Positions 25,781 to 35,120 of a DNA stretch of 57,777 nt are shown in pieces. Under the pieces are notes generated by a model that saw nothing but the letters and a program-made list of their open reading frames with translations, searched no databases and was not told the origin of the DNA. The translations under genes and the position numbers were made by a program. Position 1 is the first letter of the stretch, and every line of letters begins with the position of its first letter. This stretch comes from Lachnospiraceae bacterium (GTDB taxonomy: Bacteria; Bacillota; Clostridia; Lachnospirales; Lachnospiraceae), in assembly GCA_016285575.1 (NCBI GenBank), contig JAEEQX010000005.1, positions 1 through 57,777 of the forward strand. The letters run 5' to 3'.

Positions 25781-28483
25781 TTAAAGCATCTTTTCGAGTT
25801 CTGCGCTTACCGCCTTAACTGCATCATCGATGCCTGCAGGATTCTTACCACCTGCCTGAGCCATATTGGGTCTTCCGCCTCCGCCGCCTCCTACGATGGG
25901 AGCAACAGCCTTGATGAGGTTACCTGCATGAGCACCGTTTTTAACAGCACCATCAGTTGCCATAGCAACCATATTAACCTTACCGTCCTGTGCGGAGAAT
26001 AATACTACAACGCCTTCACCAATCTTGGTCTTAAGCTGGTCACCGAGATCTCTAAGGCCGTTCATATCAACGCCATCAATCTTGGTAGCGAGTACTTTCA
26101 TACCCTTAACTTCTACAACCTGGCTAGTTACATCACCAAGTGCTTCCTTAGCTGCCTTACTCTTGAGGGATTCAAGTTCTGAATTAAGAGTCTTAAGTTC
26201 GCTCTGAAGATGTGCAATCTTAGTTGCGAGGTCGCTGGGATTAACCTTAGCTGCCTTAGCTGCTTCATTGAGTGTATTCTCTATTTCCTTATAGTACTTA
26301 ATAACTGCATCGCCTGTGAGTGCTTCGATACGTCTAACACCGGCTGCAACACCTGATTCGGAAAGAATCTTGATGTACTGAATGTCGGATGTATTCTTAA
26401 CATGAGTACCACCGCAGAGTTCTACTGAAAAAGCTTCCTTGTAATCTGCTTCGTCGTCTCCTGACTCACCCTTGCCCATGCTTACGACTCTTACTGTCTC
26501 ACCGTACTTCTCTCCAAAGAGAGCCATAGCTCCGGTCTTCTTAGCATCATTGATACTCATCTCATCTGTATTAACATCAAGTGCAGCTGCGATAGCTTCG
26601 TTAACGATTGCCTCTGCCTCGTTAATCTGAGCTTCTGTCATAGCCTCACCATGTGAGAAGTCGAATCTTAATCTATCAGGTGTAACAAGTGAACCCTTCT
26701 GCTCTACATGATCACCAAGCACCTTCTTAAGTGCCTTCTGTAAAAGGTGTGTTGCAGAGTGGTTACGACATGTCTTAGCTCTAACTGAAGTCTCTACACT
26801 AGCAAGTGCTTCTACATCCTTAGCAATGCTTCCCTTTGTAACATATCCTACATGTCCGATTAAGTTAGCATTGATATGTACTGTTTCTTTTACAACGAAT
26901 TCTCCGTCCTTGGTAGAGATGATACCTGTATCACCCTGCTGACCACCCATTGTACCGTACATGGGTGTCACATCAAGAATGATGATACCATTCTGCTTTT
27001 CATCTATCTTATCTGCAGGAGCTGTCTCTCCATTATTGTCTACTGCAATAGCTACTACCTTAGCGCCACACTCAAGAGTATCATATCCTACGAACTTACA
27101 CTTGAATGCTTCATCAAGACCTGTAAAAGCATCAGCGCTGTTATTAAGCTTAGCTGAGAAGTTCTGATTATCTCTGGCCTTCTGCTTCTGCTCTTCCATG
27201 GCAGCCTTGAAGCCGTCTTCGTTAACCGAAAGTCCTTCCTCCTCTGCGAACTCTAATGTAAGTTCGATGGGGAAGCCGAATGTATCATAGAGATAGAATG
27301 CATCCTTACCGTTAACTTCCTTCTTACCCTCTGCCTTGGTAGCATCGAGAATCTTACGAAGTTCCTTCATACCGTTATCAAGAGTACTCTCAAAACGCTC
27401 TATCTCTTTCTTTAATTCATCAAGGATAAATTCTCTGTTCTTAACAAGTAAAGGATAGCTCTCTGAATATACCTTATCGATATAAATTGTTGCGATGCTT
27501 AAGATATCTTCCTTCTTTAAGTTAAGTGTTCTTGCATGTCTTACAGCACGTCTTATCAAACGACGAAGAACATATCCTGCACCTGCATTGGAAGGGACGA
27601 GCTTAGCAGCATCACCGATAAGCATAACGCTTGTTCTTGTGTGATCTGCAAGGATTCTCATTGATCTTGTAAGCTTCTCATCAGAGTCATACTTAACACC
27701 TGACTTGTTCTCAATATATTCGATTACGGGTACAAAAAGATCTACTTTGTATACGTCTTTGGAACCATTTAAGAATGCTAAAATTCTCTCAAGGCCCCAA
27801 CCTGTATCTACATTCTTTTGCTTAAGAGGAGTAAGGCTTCCATCCTTATGCTTCTCATACTGCATGAATACGTCATTACCAAGTTCTGTATACTTACCGC
27901 ATGAGCATCCGGGTCCGCAATCAGGTCCGCAATCAGGCTTGTCTGCTATATAGAACATCTCTGAGTCAGGACCACAGGGACCATACTCAAGACCCCACCA
28001 GTTATCATCTGCGGGAAGATAATATATATTCTCTCTCTTGAAGCCTGATGCGATTCTGTACTCTGCACCTTCTTCATCTCTGGGTGCATTCTCATCACCT
28101 GCAAAAACTGTTGCTGCAAGATGATCTGCATCGAATCCGAATACACCGGTTAATAATTCATAACTCCACTGACATCTTTCCTTCTTGAAGTAATCACCAA
28201 GACTCCAGCTACCCATCATCTCGAAGAATGTAACGTGGCTCTTGTCACCAACTGAATCAATATCATTGGTTCTTACACAACCCTGTACGTTGCAAAGTCT
28301 TGTTCCCAAGGGATGCTTTTGTCCTAAAAGATATGGCATAAGAGGCTGCATACCTGCTACGTTGAAAAGAACACCGGTTGATCCGTCAGATACGAGTGAT
28401 ACTGCACCTACGTCAACATGTCCTCTCTCGATGTAGAACTCCTTCCATGTCTTTCTAAGTTCATCCGAAGTAAATTGTCTCAT
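25781..28483 (-). CDS. alaS: Alanyl-tRNA synthetase
   Basis: 900 aa with all AlaRS parts: the class II catalytic core (starting with the SDELRKTWKEF segment), tRNA-recognition helices, the editing domain with the metal ligands HSATH and ELCGGTH, a coiled-coil segment (about 730-770) and the Gly-rich C-Ala end (GGGGGGRPNMAQAGG). A Cys-rich GPDCGPGCSC segment near residue 190 belongs to the catalytic core of many bacterial AlaRS. AAGGAG lies 10 nt before the ATG. The 66-nt gap upstream is too short for a T-box leader, so it is probably co-transcribed with the CAP lipoprotein gene. Confidence 0.97.
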   Translation of the reverse strand: MRQFTSDELRKTWKEFYIERGHVDVGAVSLVSDGSTGVLFNVAGMQPLMPYLLGQKHPLGTRLCNVQGCVRTNDIDSVGDKSHVTFFEMMGSWSLGDYFKKERCQWSYELLTGVFGFDADHLAATVFAGDENAPRDEEGAEYRIASGFKRENIYYLPADDNWWGLEYGPCGPDSEMFYIADKPDCGPDCGPGCSCGKYTELGNDVFMQYEKHKDGSLTPLKQKNVDTGWGLERILAFLNGSKDVYKVDLFVPVIEYIENKSGVKYDSDEKLTRSMRILADHTRTSVMLIGDAAKLVPSNAGAGYVLRRLIRRAVRHARTLNLKKEDILSIATIYIDKVYSESYPLLVKNREFILDELKKEIERFESTLDNGMKELRKILDATKAEGKKEVNGKDAFYLYDTFGFPIELTLEFAEEEGLSVNEDGFKAAMEEQKQKARDNQNFSAKLNNSADAFTGLDEAFKCKFVGYDTLECGAKVVAIAVDNNGETAPADKIDEKQNGIIILDVTPMYGTMGGQQGDTGIISTKDGEFVVKETVHINANLIGHVGYVTKGSIAKDVEALASVETSVRAKTCRNHSATHLLQKALKKVLGDHVEQKGSLVTPDRLRFDFSHGEAMTEAQINEAEAIVNEAIAAALDVNTDEMSINDAKKTGAMALFGEKYGETVRVVSMGKGESGDDEADYKEAFSVELCGGTHVKNTSDIQYIKILSESGVAAGVRRIEALTGDAVIKYYKEIENTLNEAAKAAKVNPSDLATKIAHLQSELKTLNSELESLKSKAAKEALGDVTSQVVEVKGMKVLATKIDGVDMNGLRDLGDQLKTKIGEGVVVLFSAQDGKVNMVAMATDGAVKNGAHAGNLIKAVAPIVGGGGGGRPNMAQAGGKNPAGIDDAVKAVSAELEKML

Positions 28484-28549
28484 TTAATTATGTCTCCTTT
28501 TCAGCTCCTTCGTGAGCCTTTTTATATATGATTAATTATTTTTCAAAAC

Positions 28550-29578
28550 TTAATCAGTAAACAATTGTACCCAGTTGGTTCCGTAGCTACCACCTGTACA
28601 ATATCCAACACCTATCTTGGTGAATGCAGGATTAAGAATATTGGCTCTGTGTCCCTCTGAATTCATCCATCCGTTAACTACATCCTGAGGTGTCTGATAA
28701 CCTGCTGCGATATTCTCACCGCAAGTAGTCCATGACACATCACCGATTACTGTAAAGCAGCTTGATCCATCAGGTCTTGTATGTGAAAAAGTAGTAATAA
28801 GTTCACCCGCACGTATCTGTGCTCTCGAATCAAGTGCAGCATCTTCCGTAAGCGGTCCAAGTCCATTGGCTGCACGCTGTTCATTACACAATGCAACAAC
28901 CTGCGCTGCGAATGAAGCAGAATTGTTAGCCTGTTGAGCTGCTGCTTCTTCAGCTGCTTTTTGCTCAGCAAGTTTCTTTTCTTCTTCAGCTTTTTTCTGT
29001 GCTTCTAAAGCAGCCTTTTCTTTTTCTTCCTGCTGCTTTTTTAACTCAGCCTGCTGCTTATCATATTCATCTTTATCCATAAAGAATATGCTGTTGGCAT
29101 ATCCGGTCTTGCCTTCGTACTCGAATCTGTACCAGTTATTTTCGCTCACACCCGTAGCGTCAATAACTACATCTTTTTCAATCTTTCCGATTATCTCGGA
29201 ATCATCAGCTGTAGGAAGATTTCTTACATTGCAAGCTTTTAATGTAATAATCTTCTTGCTGATATCAGTAATAACAGCTTCTTTTTTCTCTTCCTTAACA
29301 TTTGTATTATCAGAAGAGTTATTTCCATCATCTATATCGTCAGACTCATCGTCATCGTAGTCATCATCGTAATCGTCATCGAAGTCGTCGTAGTCATACT
29401 CGTAGTCATCATCATAATCGTCGTAATCATCTTCACTCGATGAAACATTTCTGGTTATATTGGCATCTTTTTTTAAAGATGCATCTTCGTCATCTTCCAA
29501 GGAAGAAAGCGGTGTTGTACACGAAATCATTGCCACTGATGTAATAAAAACTGTGGCTGTCATAAAGAATCTTTTCAT
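28550..29578 (-). CDS. SH3b-CAP domain lipoprotein with Asp/Tyr-rich linker
   Basis: 342 aa from ATG 29578, which has GGGGG seven nt upstream; an upstream TTG at 29596 is less likely. The hydrophobic signal ends in a lipobox-like VAMISC. Order: a strikingly acidic linker of Asp and Tyr (about 45-90), an SH3b-like domain (about 105-165, ACNVRNLPT...YANSIFF), a Lys/Glu/Ala-rich helical stalk (about 172-215) and a C-terminal CAP/SCP-PR1 domain (about 220-342). The CAP site residues are visible in FSHTRPDG, CGENIA and GHRANIL. It is an exported, membrane-anchored wall-facing protein. Function of bacterial CAP domains is unsettled. Confidence 0.9.
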   Translation of the reverse strand: MKRFFMTATVFITSVAMISCTTPLSSLEDDEDASLKKDANITRNVSSSEDDYDDYDDDYEYDYDDFDDDYDDDYDDDESDDIDDGNNSSDNTNVKEEKKEAVITDISKKIITLKACNVRNLPTADDSEIIGKIEKDVVIDATGVSENNWYRFEYEGKTGYANSIFFMDKDEYDKQQAELKKQQEEKEKAALEAQKKAEEEKKLAEQKAAEEAAAQQANNSASFAAQVVALCNEQRAANGLGPLTEDAALDSRAQIRAGELITTFSHTRPDGSSCFTVIGDVSWTTCGENIAAGYQTPQDVVNGWMNSEGHRANILNPAFTKIGVGYCTGGSYGTNWVQLFTD

Positions 29579-29632
29579 GTATTTATCCCCCAACAAATCA
29601 ATGAATTGTAGTCTGTGTATATATACGAAACT

Positions 29633-29664
29633 GCACCCGAAGCCCCCTAAGGGACTTCGAGTGC
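29633..29664 (-). terminator. Hairpin after the hydA gene
   Basis: Minus-strand stem of 14 bp, GCACTCGAAGTCCC against GGGGCTTCGGGTGC with G-U pairs, loop TTAG. It is followed only by AGTTTCG, so the T-tract is poor. It sits between hydA and the CAP lipoprotein gene. Confidence 0.6.
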
Positions 29665-29723
29665 GATATCTGAATGTGCGAAAACAGGGATTCTTCGCCT
29701 ATTCCATATTAATGATTTAGTAA

Positions 29724-31481
29724 TTAGATCTCATGAATCTTTCTTTCAACATACTTAGTATGAAGAACTTCATGTGCCTTGTGGCTGTTAGGCTCACCGA
29801 AGAACTCAGAGTAGAGCTTCTTAACTGACTCGTTCTCATGAGACTTTCTTCTAGGCATATTAGCATCATAGTTGTAAAGAGCTTTTGCTCTCTCAGCTCT
29901 GATATCTGTGAAGTTACGAACTGATGCGGGAACCTGAGGCTGACCACCACCATTTACGCAACCGCCGGGACAAGCCATGATTTCAACGAATGTGTAATCA
30001 GCTTCACCGGCACGGATCTTATCCATGATAACTCTAGCATTAGCAAGACCTGAAGCAACAGCAACCTTAACTGACATGCCTGCTACTTCGTATGTAGCTT
30101 CCTTGATACCTTCTACGCCACGAACTTCCTTGAATTCAAGAGGAGAATCGTTAGTCTCACCTGTGAGTTTCCATACAGCTGTACGAAGTGCAGCTTCCAT
30201 AACACCACCGGTAGCACCGAAGATAACTGCAGCACCTGTTGACTCACCCATAGGATCGTCGAACTGCTCATCGGGAAGATTAGCAAAGTCAAGACCGCAT
30301 CTCTCGATAAGTCTTGCAAGTTCTCTTGTTGTCATTGTGTAGTCAAGATCAGGTACACCAGCAGCTGACTGATCAGCTCTGCCGATCTCGAACTTCTTAG
30401 CTGTACAAGGCATTACTGATACAGAAACGATTGACTTAGGATCCCAACCCATCTTCTCAGCGTAGTATGTCTTAAGGATTGCACCAAACATCTGCTGAGG
30501 AGACTTACATGATGATAAGTGATCAAGCTGATCAGGATAGTAATGCTCGCAGTACTTAATCCATCCGGGTGAACATGATGTAATCATAGGAAGTACACCA
30601 CCGTTTGTTACTCTGCCAAGAAGCTCTGTAGCTTCTTCCATGATAGTAACGTCTGCTGCGAAATCTGTATCAAATACTTTCTCAAATCCGATACGTCTAA
30701 GAGCTGCTGCCATCTTGCCTTCAACACCTGTTCCCATAGGGAATCCGAAAGGCTCACCGAGTGCTGCTCTAACAGCGGGAGCTGTCTGAACAACTACATG
30801 CTTCTCGGGATCTGCGATAGCTGCCATAATCTTATCAACATCTGACTTCTCGTAGATAGCACCTGTAGGACATACAGCGATACACTGACCACAGCATACA
30901 CATGCTGTTTCGCCGAGACCCATACCGAATGCTGAAGAAATCTCTGTGATGAAACCTCTGTTGTTAGCACCGATAACGCCGATACCCTGAGTCTTTTCAC
31001 AAGCAGCGATACAACGACGGCAGTTGATACACTTGTTGTTGTCTCTTACCATGTGAGCAGCTGAGTCATCGATCTCGTACTCGTTGGTAATACCTGCATA
31101 CTTGTTCTCATCATCTACGCCAAAGTCATGGCATAATTTCTGAAGTTCACACTTGCCTGAACGTACACATGAAAGACACTTCTTATCATGGTCAGACAAA
31201 ATGAGCTGTAATGTTTTCTTTCTATATTCAAGTACCTTAGGAGTGTTGGTATAAACCTTCATTCCTTCTGTGATAGGGTATACGCATGAAGCAACAAGTC
31301 TTGCTCCTCTTCCTTCGTCTGCCTCTACCATACAGATACGACATGCACCGATTTCATTGATCTCTTTTAAGTAACAAAGAGTAGGTATATCGATGCCGGC
31401 ACTCTTGGCAGCCTGAAGAATAGTGGATCCTTTGGGCGCTTCGACAGCCATACCATTTATTGTAATATTAATGGATTCCAT
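29724..31481 (-). CDS. hydA: [FeFe] hydrogenase catalytic subunit
   Basis: 585 aa, HndD/HydA type. N-terminal [2Fe-2S] domain (Cys in LCYL, GACRIC), a His-Cys3 [4Fe-4S] site (HDKKCLSCVRSGKCELQKLC), two [4Fe-4S] ferredoxin motifs (CINCRRCIAAC and CVCCGQCIAVCP), then the H-cluster domain: TSCSPGW (about 300), MPCTAKK (about 357), MACPGGCVNGGG (about 497), and the small-subunit-like C-terminus. It makes or oxidises H2. With the NuoF- and NuoE-like subunits it forms an electron-bifurcating complex coupling NAD(P)H and ferredoxin. AGGAGG precedes the ATG. Maturation genes hydEFG are not in the window. Confidence 0.97.
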   Translation of the reverse strand: MESINITINGMAVEAPKGSTILQAAKSAGIDIPTLCYLKEINEIGACRICMVEADEGRGARLVASCVYPITEGMKVYTNTPKVLEYRKKTLQLILSDHDKKCLSCVRSGKCELQKLCHDFGVDDENKYAGITNEYEIDDSAAHMVRDNNKCINCRRCIAACEKTQGIGVIGANNRGFITEISSAFGMGLGETACVCCGQCIAVCPTGAIYEKSDVDKIMAAIADPEKHVVVQTAPAVRAALGEPFGFPMGTGVEGKMAAALRRIGFEKVFDTDFAADVTIMEEATELLGRVTNGGVLPMITSCSPGWIKYCEHYYPDQLDHLSSCKSPQQMFGAILKTYYAEKMGWDPKSIVSVSVMPCTAKKFEIGRADQSAAGVPDLDYTMTTRELARLIERCGLDFANLPDEQFDDPMGESTGAAVIFGATGGVMEAALRTAVWKLTGETNDSPLEFKEVRGVEGIKEATYEVAGMSVKVAVASGLANARVIMDKIRAGEADYTFVEIMACPGGCVNGGGQPQVPASVRNFTDIRAERAKALYNYDANMPRRKSHENESVKKLYSEFFGEPNSHKAHEVLHTKYVERKIHEI

Positions 31482-31495
31482 TATCTTCCCTCCTA

Positions 31496-33310
31496 TTATT
31501 TCTTAGAAATAGCGCTAAACTTACATGTAGCCATACATGCACCGCACTTAACACACTTGCTGGAATCGATTGCCATTGCAGGTAACTTCTTACCGGGTGC
31601 AATGTAATCTGTCTTAGAAATTGCTGATGCGGGACACTGCTTAGCACACATACCACAACCGATACATTTCTCTTTGTCGATAGAGAAGTTAAGGAGATCC
31701 TTACATACGCCTGCAGGACATCTCTTCTCTACAACGTGAGCAACGTACTCATCCTTGAAATAACGAAGAGTTGAAAGTACGGGGTTAGGAGCTGTCTGTC
31801 CGAGACCACAAAGTGAGTTAGCCTTGATGTAGTAGCAGAGTTCCTCAAGCTTATCAAGGTCTTCAAGAGTAGCCTTACCCTTAGTAATCTTATCAAGCAT
31901 CTCGTACATTCTCTTAGTACCGATACGACAAGGTGTACACTTACCACATGATTCATCAACTGTAAATTCGAGGAAGAATTTAGCAATATCAACCATACAG
32001 TTATCCTCGTCCATAACGATAAGTCCACCGGAACCCATCATTGAACCGATACCAATAAGGTTATCATAGTCAATAGGAATATCGAAGTGCTCTGCAGGGA
32101 TACATCCACCTGAAGGACCACCTGTCTGAGCAGCCTTGAACTTCTTGCCGTTAGGGATACCACCACCGATATCTTCAATAACTTCACGAAGTGTTGTACC
32201 CATAGGTACTTCTACAAGACCTGTATTGTTAATCTTTCCACCAAGAGCGAATACCTTAGTACCCTTGCTCTTCTCTGTACCCATTGATGCGAACCACTCA
32301 GCACCATTTAAGATGATACGAGGAATGTTAGCATATGTCTCAACGTTGTTAAGTACAGTGGGCTTTGCGAAAAGACCCTTAACAGCAGGGAAAGGAGGAC
32401 GAGGACGAGGCTCACCACGGTTACCTTCGATAGATGTCATAAGAGCTGTCTCTTCACCACATACGAAAGCACCAGCACCGAAACGAAGGTCGATATCAAA
32501 ATCAAAACCTGTTCCGAAGATGTCCTTACCAAGTAATCCGTATTCTCTTGCCTGATTAATAGCAATCTGTAATCTCTGGATAGCGATGGGGTACTCAGCA
32601 CGTACGTAGATGTAACCCTGGTTAGCGCCGATTGTATAACCAGCGATTGCCATAGCTTCAAGTACTACGTGAGGATCGCCTTCAAGTACGGAACGATCCA
32701 TGAATGCTCCGGGGTCACCCTCATCGGCATTACAACATACATATTTCTGATCAGCATCGGGAACGAGAGTTCTAGCGAGTTTCCACTTCTGTCCTGTAGG
32801 GAAACCTGCACCACCACGTCCTCTTAAGCCAGCTGCAAGAAGTGTATCGATAACCTGCTCGGGTGTCATCTCTGTGAGAACCTTAGCAAGAGCCTGATAA
32901 CCGTCTACAGCGATATATTCGTCGATGTTTTCAGGATTGATTACACCACAGTTACGAAGAGCAACTCTCTTCTGCTTCTTGTAGAATCCTGTTTCAACAA
33001 GGGGAATAACTTCATCTTCTTTAACTGTTTCCTGGTAAAGAAGTCTTGTAACAACTCTACCTTTGAGCAAATGCTCAGAAACTATCTCTGCAACATCTTC
33101 CTTCTTAACCATTGAGTAGAAAGATCCTTCAGGATAGATAAGTACGATAGGTCCCAATGCACAGAGACCGTGACAACCGGTACGTACAACAGCAACTTCA
33201 TCTTTTAAGCCATTCTTCTCAATCTCGGCCTCGAATGTGTCGATGATTGCCTGGCTTCCGGAGGAAGTACATCCTGTACCACCGCAAACTAATACGTGTG
33301 AACGATACAT
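31496..33310 (-). CDS. hydB: Bifurcating hydrogenase NuoF-like subunit
   Basis: 604 aa, HydB/HndC type. N-terminal thioredoxin-like [2Fe-2S] domain (CGGTGC, TGCHGLC), NuoF core with the FMN/NADH region GLRGRGGAGFPTG and a second GGxxxGGC-type loop, an SLBB segment, the [4Fe-4S] motif SCGKCTPCRIG, and a C-terminal pair of [4Fe-4S] motifs (CIGCGMCAKQCP, CVKCGACMATC). It carries the flavin where electrons from NAD(P)H are split or merged. AAGGAGG precedes the ATG; hydA follows 14 nt downstream. Confidence 0.96.
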   Translation of the reverse strand: MYRSHVLVCGGTGCTSSGSQAIIDTFEAEIEKNGLKDEVAVVRTGCHGLCALGPIVLIYPEGSFYSMVKKEDVAEIVSEHLLKGRVVTRLLYQETVKEDEVIPLVETGFYKKQKRVALRNCGVINPENIDEYIAVDGYQALAKVLTEMTPEQVIDTLLAAGLRGRGGAGFPTGQKWKLARTLVPDADQKYVCCNADEGDPGAFMDRSVLEGDPHVVLEAMAIAGYTIGANQGYIYVRAEYPIAIQRLQIAINQAREYGLLGKDIFGTGFDFDIDLRFGAGAFVCGEETALMTSIEGNRGEPRPRPPFPAVKGLFAKPTVLNNVETYANIPRIILNGAEWFASMGTEKSKGTKVFALGGKINNTGLVEVPMGTTLREVIEDIGGGIPNGKKFKAAQTGGPSGGCIPAEHFDIPIDYDNLIGIGSMMGSGGLIVMDEDNCMVDIAKFFLEFTVDESCGKCTPCRIGTKRMYEMLDKITKGKATLEDLDKLEELCYYIKANSLCGLGQTAPNPVLSTLRYFKDEYVAHVVEKRCPAGVCKDLLNFSIDKEKCIGCGMCAKQCPASAISKTDYIAPGKKLPAMAIDSSKCVKCGACMATCKFSAISKK

Positions 33311-33327
33311 TTAAATTTCCTCCTTAA

Positions 33328-33699
33328 TTATTTTAACTGGTTGCCGATTGTGTACTCGGTAACAACCTGACCTCTGATAAGGTGCTTGTCAACGACTTCA
33401 AGAGCCTTCTCAGGTGTCATCTTAATATATGTAACTTTTTCCTTACCGGGCTGAATAACCTCAACGATAGGCTCGTACTGGCAAAGACCGATACAACCTG
33501 TCTGAGTAACAGCACAGTCGGGGATTTTCTTTTCTGCAACTGCATCTGCAAGTGCTGTAAGAACAGGTCTAGCGCCGGAAGCGATACCACATGTAGCCAT
33601 ACCAACAACTACTCTTGTGCCTGCTTCAGACTCTGCACGAAGTCCGACCTGACCCTGCATTTTGTCTCTTATTGCTTTTAATTCTTCAAGAGATTTCAT
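33328..33699 (-). CDS. [2Fe-2S] ferredoxin subunit, HndB-like
   Basis: 123 aa from ATG 33699, chosen for AGGAGG 8 nt upstream; an upstream in-frame ATG at 33732 lacks a good site. Thioredoxin-like [2Fe-2S] fold with Cys at ATCGIASGA and TGCIGLCQYEP. Equivalent to HndB and to the N-terminal domain of the NuoF-like subunit, and a likely electron-transfer component of the hydrogenase. It lies 17 nt before hydB. Confidence 0.92.
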   Translation of the reverse strand: MKSLEELKAIRDKMQGQVGLRAESEAGTRVVVGMATCGIASGARPVLTALADAVAEKKIPDCAVTQTGCIGLCQYEPIVEVIQPGKEKVTYIKMTPEKALEVVDKHLIRGQVVTEYTIGNQLK

Positions 33700-33715
33700 T
33701 TGCTTTCCTCCTAAA

Positions 33716-34273
33716 CTAGATATTTTTACCATTATCTGTATTAAACTTGTTTTCCGTAAGATAATCTTTTATGTAATCGGACACTTCTTTATTATCAAAA
33801 GGAATGTCTCCGAGTATCTCGCGAAATTCTCTTGTATCCATAACGAAGGATTTTCCGTTAAATCTGTATTCATACACAAAATCTGTATCCGGGTGATACA
33901 CCACCAGTTGATGAATTGTACCGGTAATATCTCCGAGAGGCATTCTGTCTATATTACTTAATTGAAATTCAGCCGTTACCTTGGTTCCTACTCCTTCTTC
34001 GCTCGTAATGTCGAAACTTCCTCCGGCCTGTAACGCAGCTTCACGAAAGAACGGAACTCCGAGCCCTACCTTTCTGGTACTCCTCGTGGTAAAAAAAGGA
34101 TCCTTAACCGAAGCAAGCTGTTCCTTACTCATTCCGCACCCATCGTCTTCTATAATAACGGTGAGTAAATCTTTTTCTTCGTCTGCATCAACGGTAATGT
34201 GAACAACTTTCGCGCCCGCTCTTGTGGAGTTTTCGGTAACATCAAGAATATTCAACGAAATTTCAGTCATCAT
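33716..34273 (-). CDS. HATPase protein of the hydrogenase operon
   Basis: 185 aa. A GHKL ATP-binding domain fills residues 1-105: N-box LNILDVTENSTRAG (Asn replaced by a Glu-Asn pair), DDGCGM, a loop with FFTTRSTRKVGLGVPF, then GTKVTAEF. The C-terminal 75 residues are unassigned. It has no His-phosphorylation domain and no membrane part, so it is not an ordinary sensor kinase; it may act as an anti-sigma-like or Ser kinase. The same type of gene recurs between the NuoE-like and ferredoxin genes in clostridial hydrogenase operons (from memory). The start has GGAG 9 nt upstream. Confidence 0.85.
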   Translation of the reverse strand: MMTEISLNILDVTENSTRAGAKVVHITVDADEEKDLLTVIIEDDGCGMSKEQLASVKDPFFTTRSTRKVGLGVPFFREAALQAGGSFDITSEEGVGTKVTAEFQLSNIDRMPLGDITGTIHQLVVYHPDTDFVYEYRFNGKSFVMDTREFREILGDIPFDNKEVSDYIKDYLTENKFNTDNGKNI

Positions 34274-34301
34274 GGACTTTATCTCCCGATAAAAGAGATT
34301 C

Positions 34302-34796
34302 TTAGTTAAACTGCTCTAAAATGCCCTTAACGTCATCAGGTTTAAGACGGCCGAATACTTCGTCGTTAACCATCATAACAGGTGCAAGTCCGCATGCACC
34401 TACACATCTGCAGGCATCAAGTGAAAACTTGCCGTCAGGTGTGCATTCACCGCCCTTGATTCCGAGGATTTCCTCGATCTTGGCATATACATCGCCTGAA
34501 CCCTTAACGTAGCACGCTGTACCAAGGCATACAGAAATCTGGTATTTTCCCTTGGGATTAAGAGCGAACTGTGAATAGAATGTTGATACGCCGTATACTT
34601 TTTCAAGTGGAATATCCATTCCGTCGGCGATCATCGTCTGAACCTCGATGGGAAGGTAGCCGTAGATGTCCTGTGCTTGCTGCATAACAGGCATTAATGC
34701 TCCCTTCTGGCCCTTGTTTTCAGCGATGACTTTCTTAAGTGCTTCCTCTTGCTCTTTTGTTCCGGCAAAAGGTACAGTTGTTTTTTTGGAACTCAT
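34302..34796 (-). CDS. hydC: Bifurcating hydrogenase NuoE-like [2Fe-2S] subunit
   Basis: 164 aa, HydC/HndA type. A helical N-terminus (LMPVMQQAQDIYGYLP, VYGVSTFYSQF) is followed by the [2Fe-2S] fold with four Cys: two in CLGTAC and two in CRCVGAC. It is the first gene of the minus-strand operon, with AAGGAGG before ATG 34796. It would pass electrons between the NuoF-like flavin subunit and HydA. Confidence 0.95.
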   Translation of the reverse strand: MSSKKTTVPFAGTKEQEEALKKVIAENKGQKGALMPVMQQAQDIYGYLPIEVQTMIADGMDIPLEKVYGVSTFYSQFALNPKGKYQISVCLGTACYVKGSGDVYAKIEEILGIKGGECTPDGKFSLDACRCVGACGLAPVMMVNDEVFGRLKPDDVKGILEQFN

Positions 34797-34858
34797 CCTA
34801 AAAACCTCCTTGATATTTTTTTAACAAGACCATTTTGCAATAGCCGTACATAGCATTT

Positions 34859-34869
34859 ATTCTATCACA
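34859..34869 (-). promoter_or_regulatory. Possible extended -10 of the hydC operon
   Basis: Minus strand TGTGATAGAAT: -10 TAGAAT (34859-34864) with TG one base upstream. No good -35 at 17 bp, where the GCAA/TTGC palindrome lies instead, which would suit an activator- or repressor-controlled promoter. Confidence 0.35.
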
Positions 34870-34980
34870 AGGCAATATATTTTGCTATCGTATTTTTCAC
34901 TTTTTTCACAGTTTTTTCTTGTGAATCTTATACCCTTTTACCTATAGTTTATGTAGGTTTTTGGCCTGTTTTTGTCTCTC

Positions 34981-35009
34981 TTGCTAATTAAATATTCAAT
35001 TGATATAAT
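34981..35009 (+). promoter_or_regulatory. Promoter of the DRTGG/HydS gene set
   Basis: -35 TTGCTA (34981-34986), 17-bp spacer and a perfect -10 TATAAT (35004-35009) preceded by TGA. The expected start near 35016 leaves a leader of about 175 nt. Confidence 0.75.
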
Positions 35010-35087
35010 AGACTTGTATTTTGTGGGGTTATATTTGATTATCATTTTTGATTAATCAAGAGAAAACTATATCTATTTTTCTATAGG

Positions 35088-35120
35088 TAATACGCCATCA
35101 GTCTATCCATCCGGCGATTA
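35088..35120 (+). other. Bulged hairpin in the leader of the DRTGG gene
   Basis: TAAT-A-CGCC pairs with GGCGATTA (8 bp, one bulged A) around a 16-nt pyrimidine-rich loop. CTCTTTTCCCC follows, so it is a poor terminator. It lies about 70 nt before the start codon. Confidence 0.4.

Noticed and set aside
28484-28549. A T-box leader for alaS
   Set aside because: The gap to the upstream gene is only 66 nt and shows no T-box sequence or specifier stem.
34905-34925. TTCACA/TGTGAA inverted repeat as a Rex redox-repressor site
   Set aside because: Rex sites have the arms in the opposite order (TTGTGAA...TTCACAA) with a 4-base spacer; this one does not fit.
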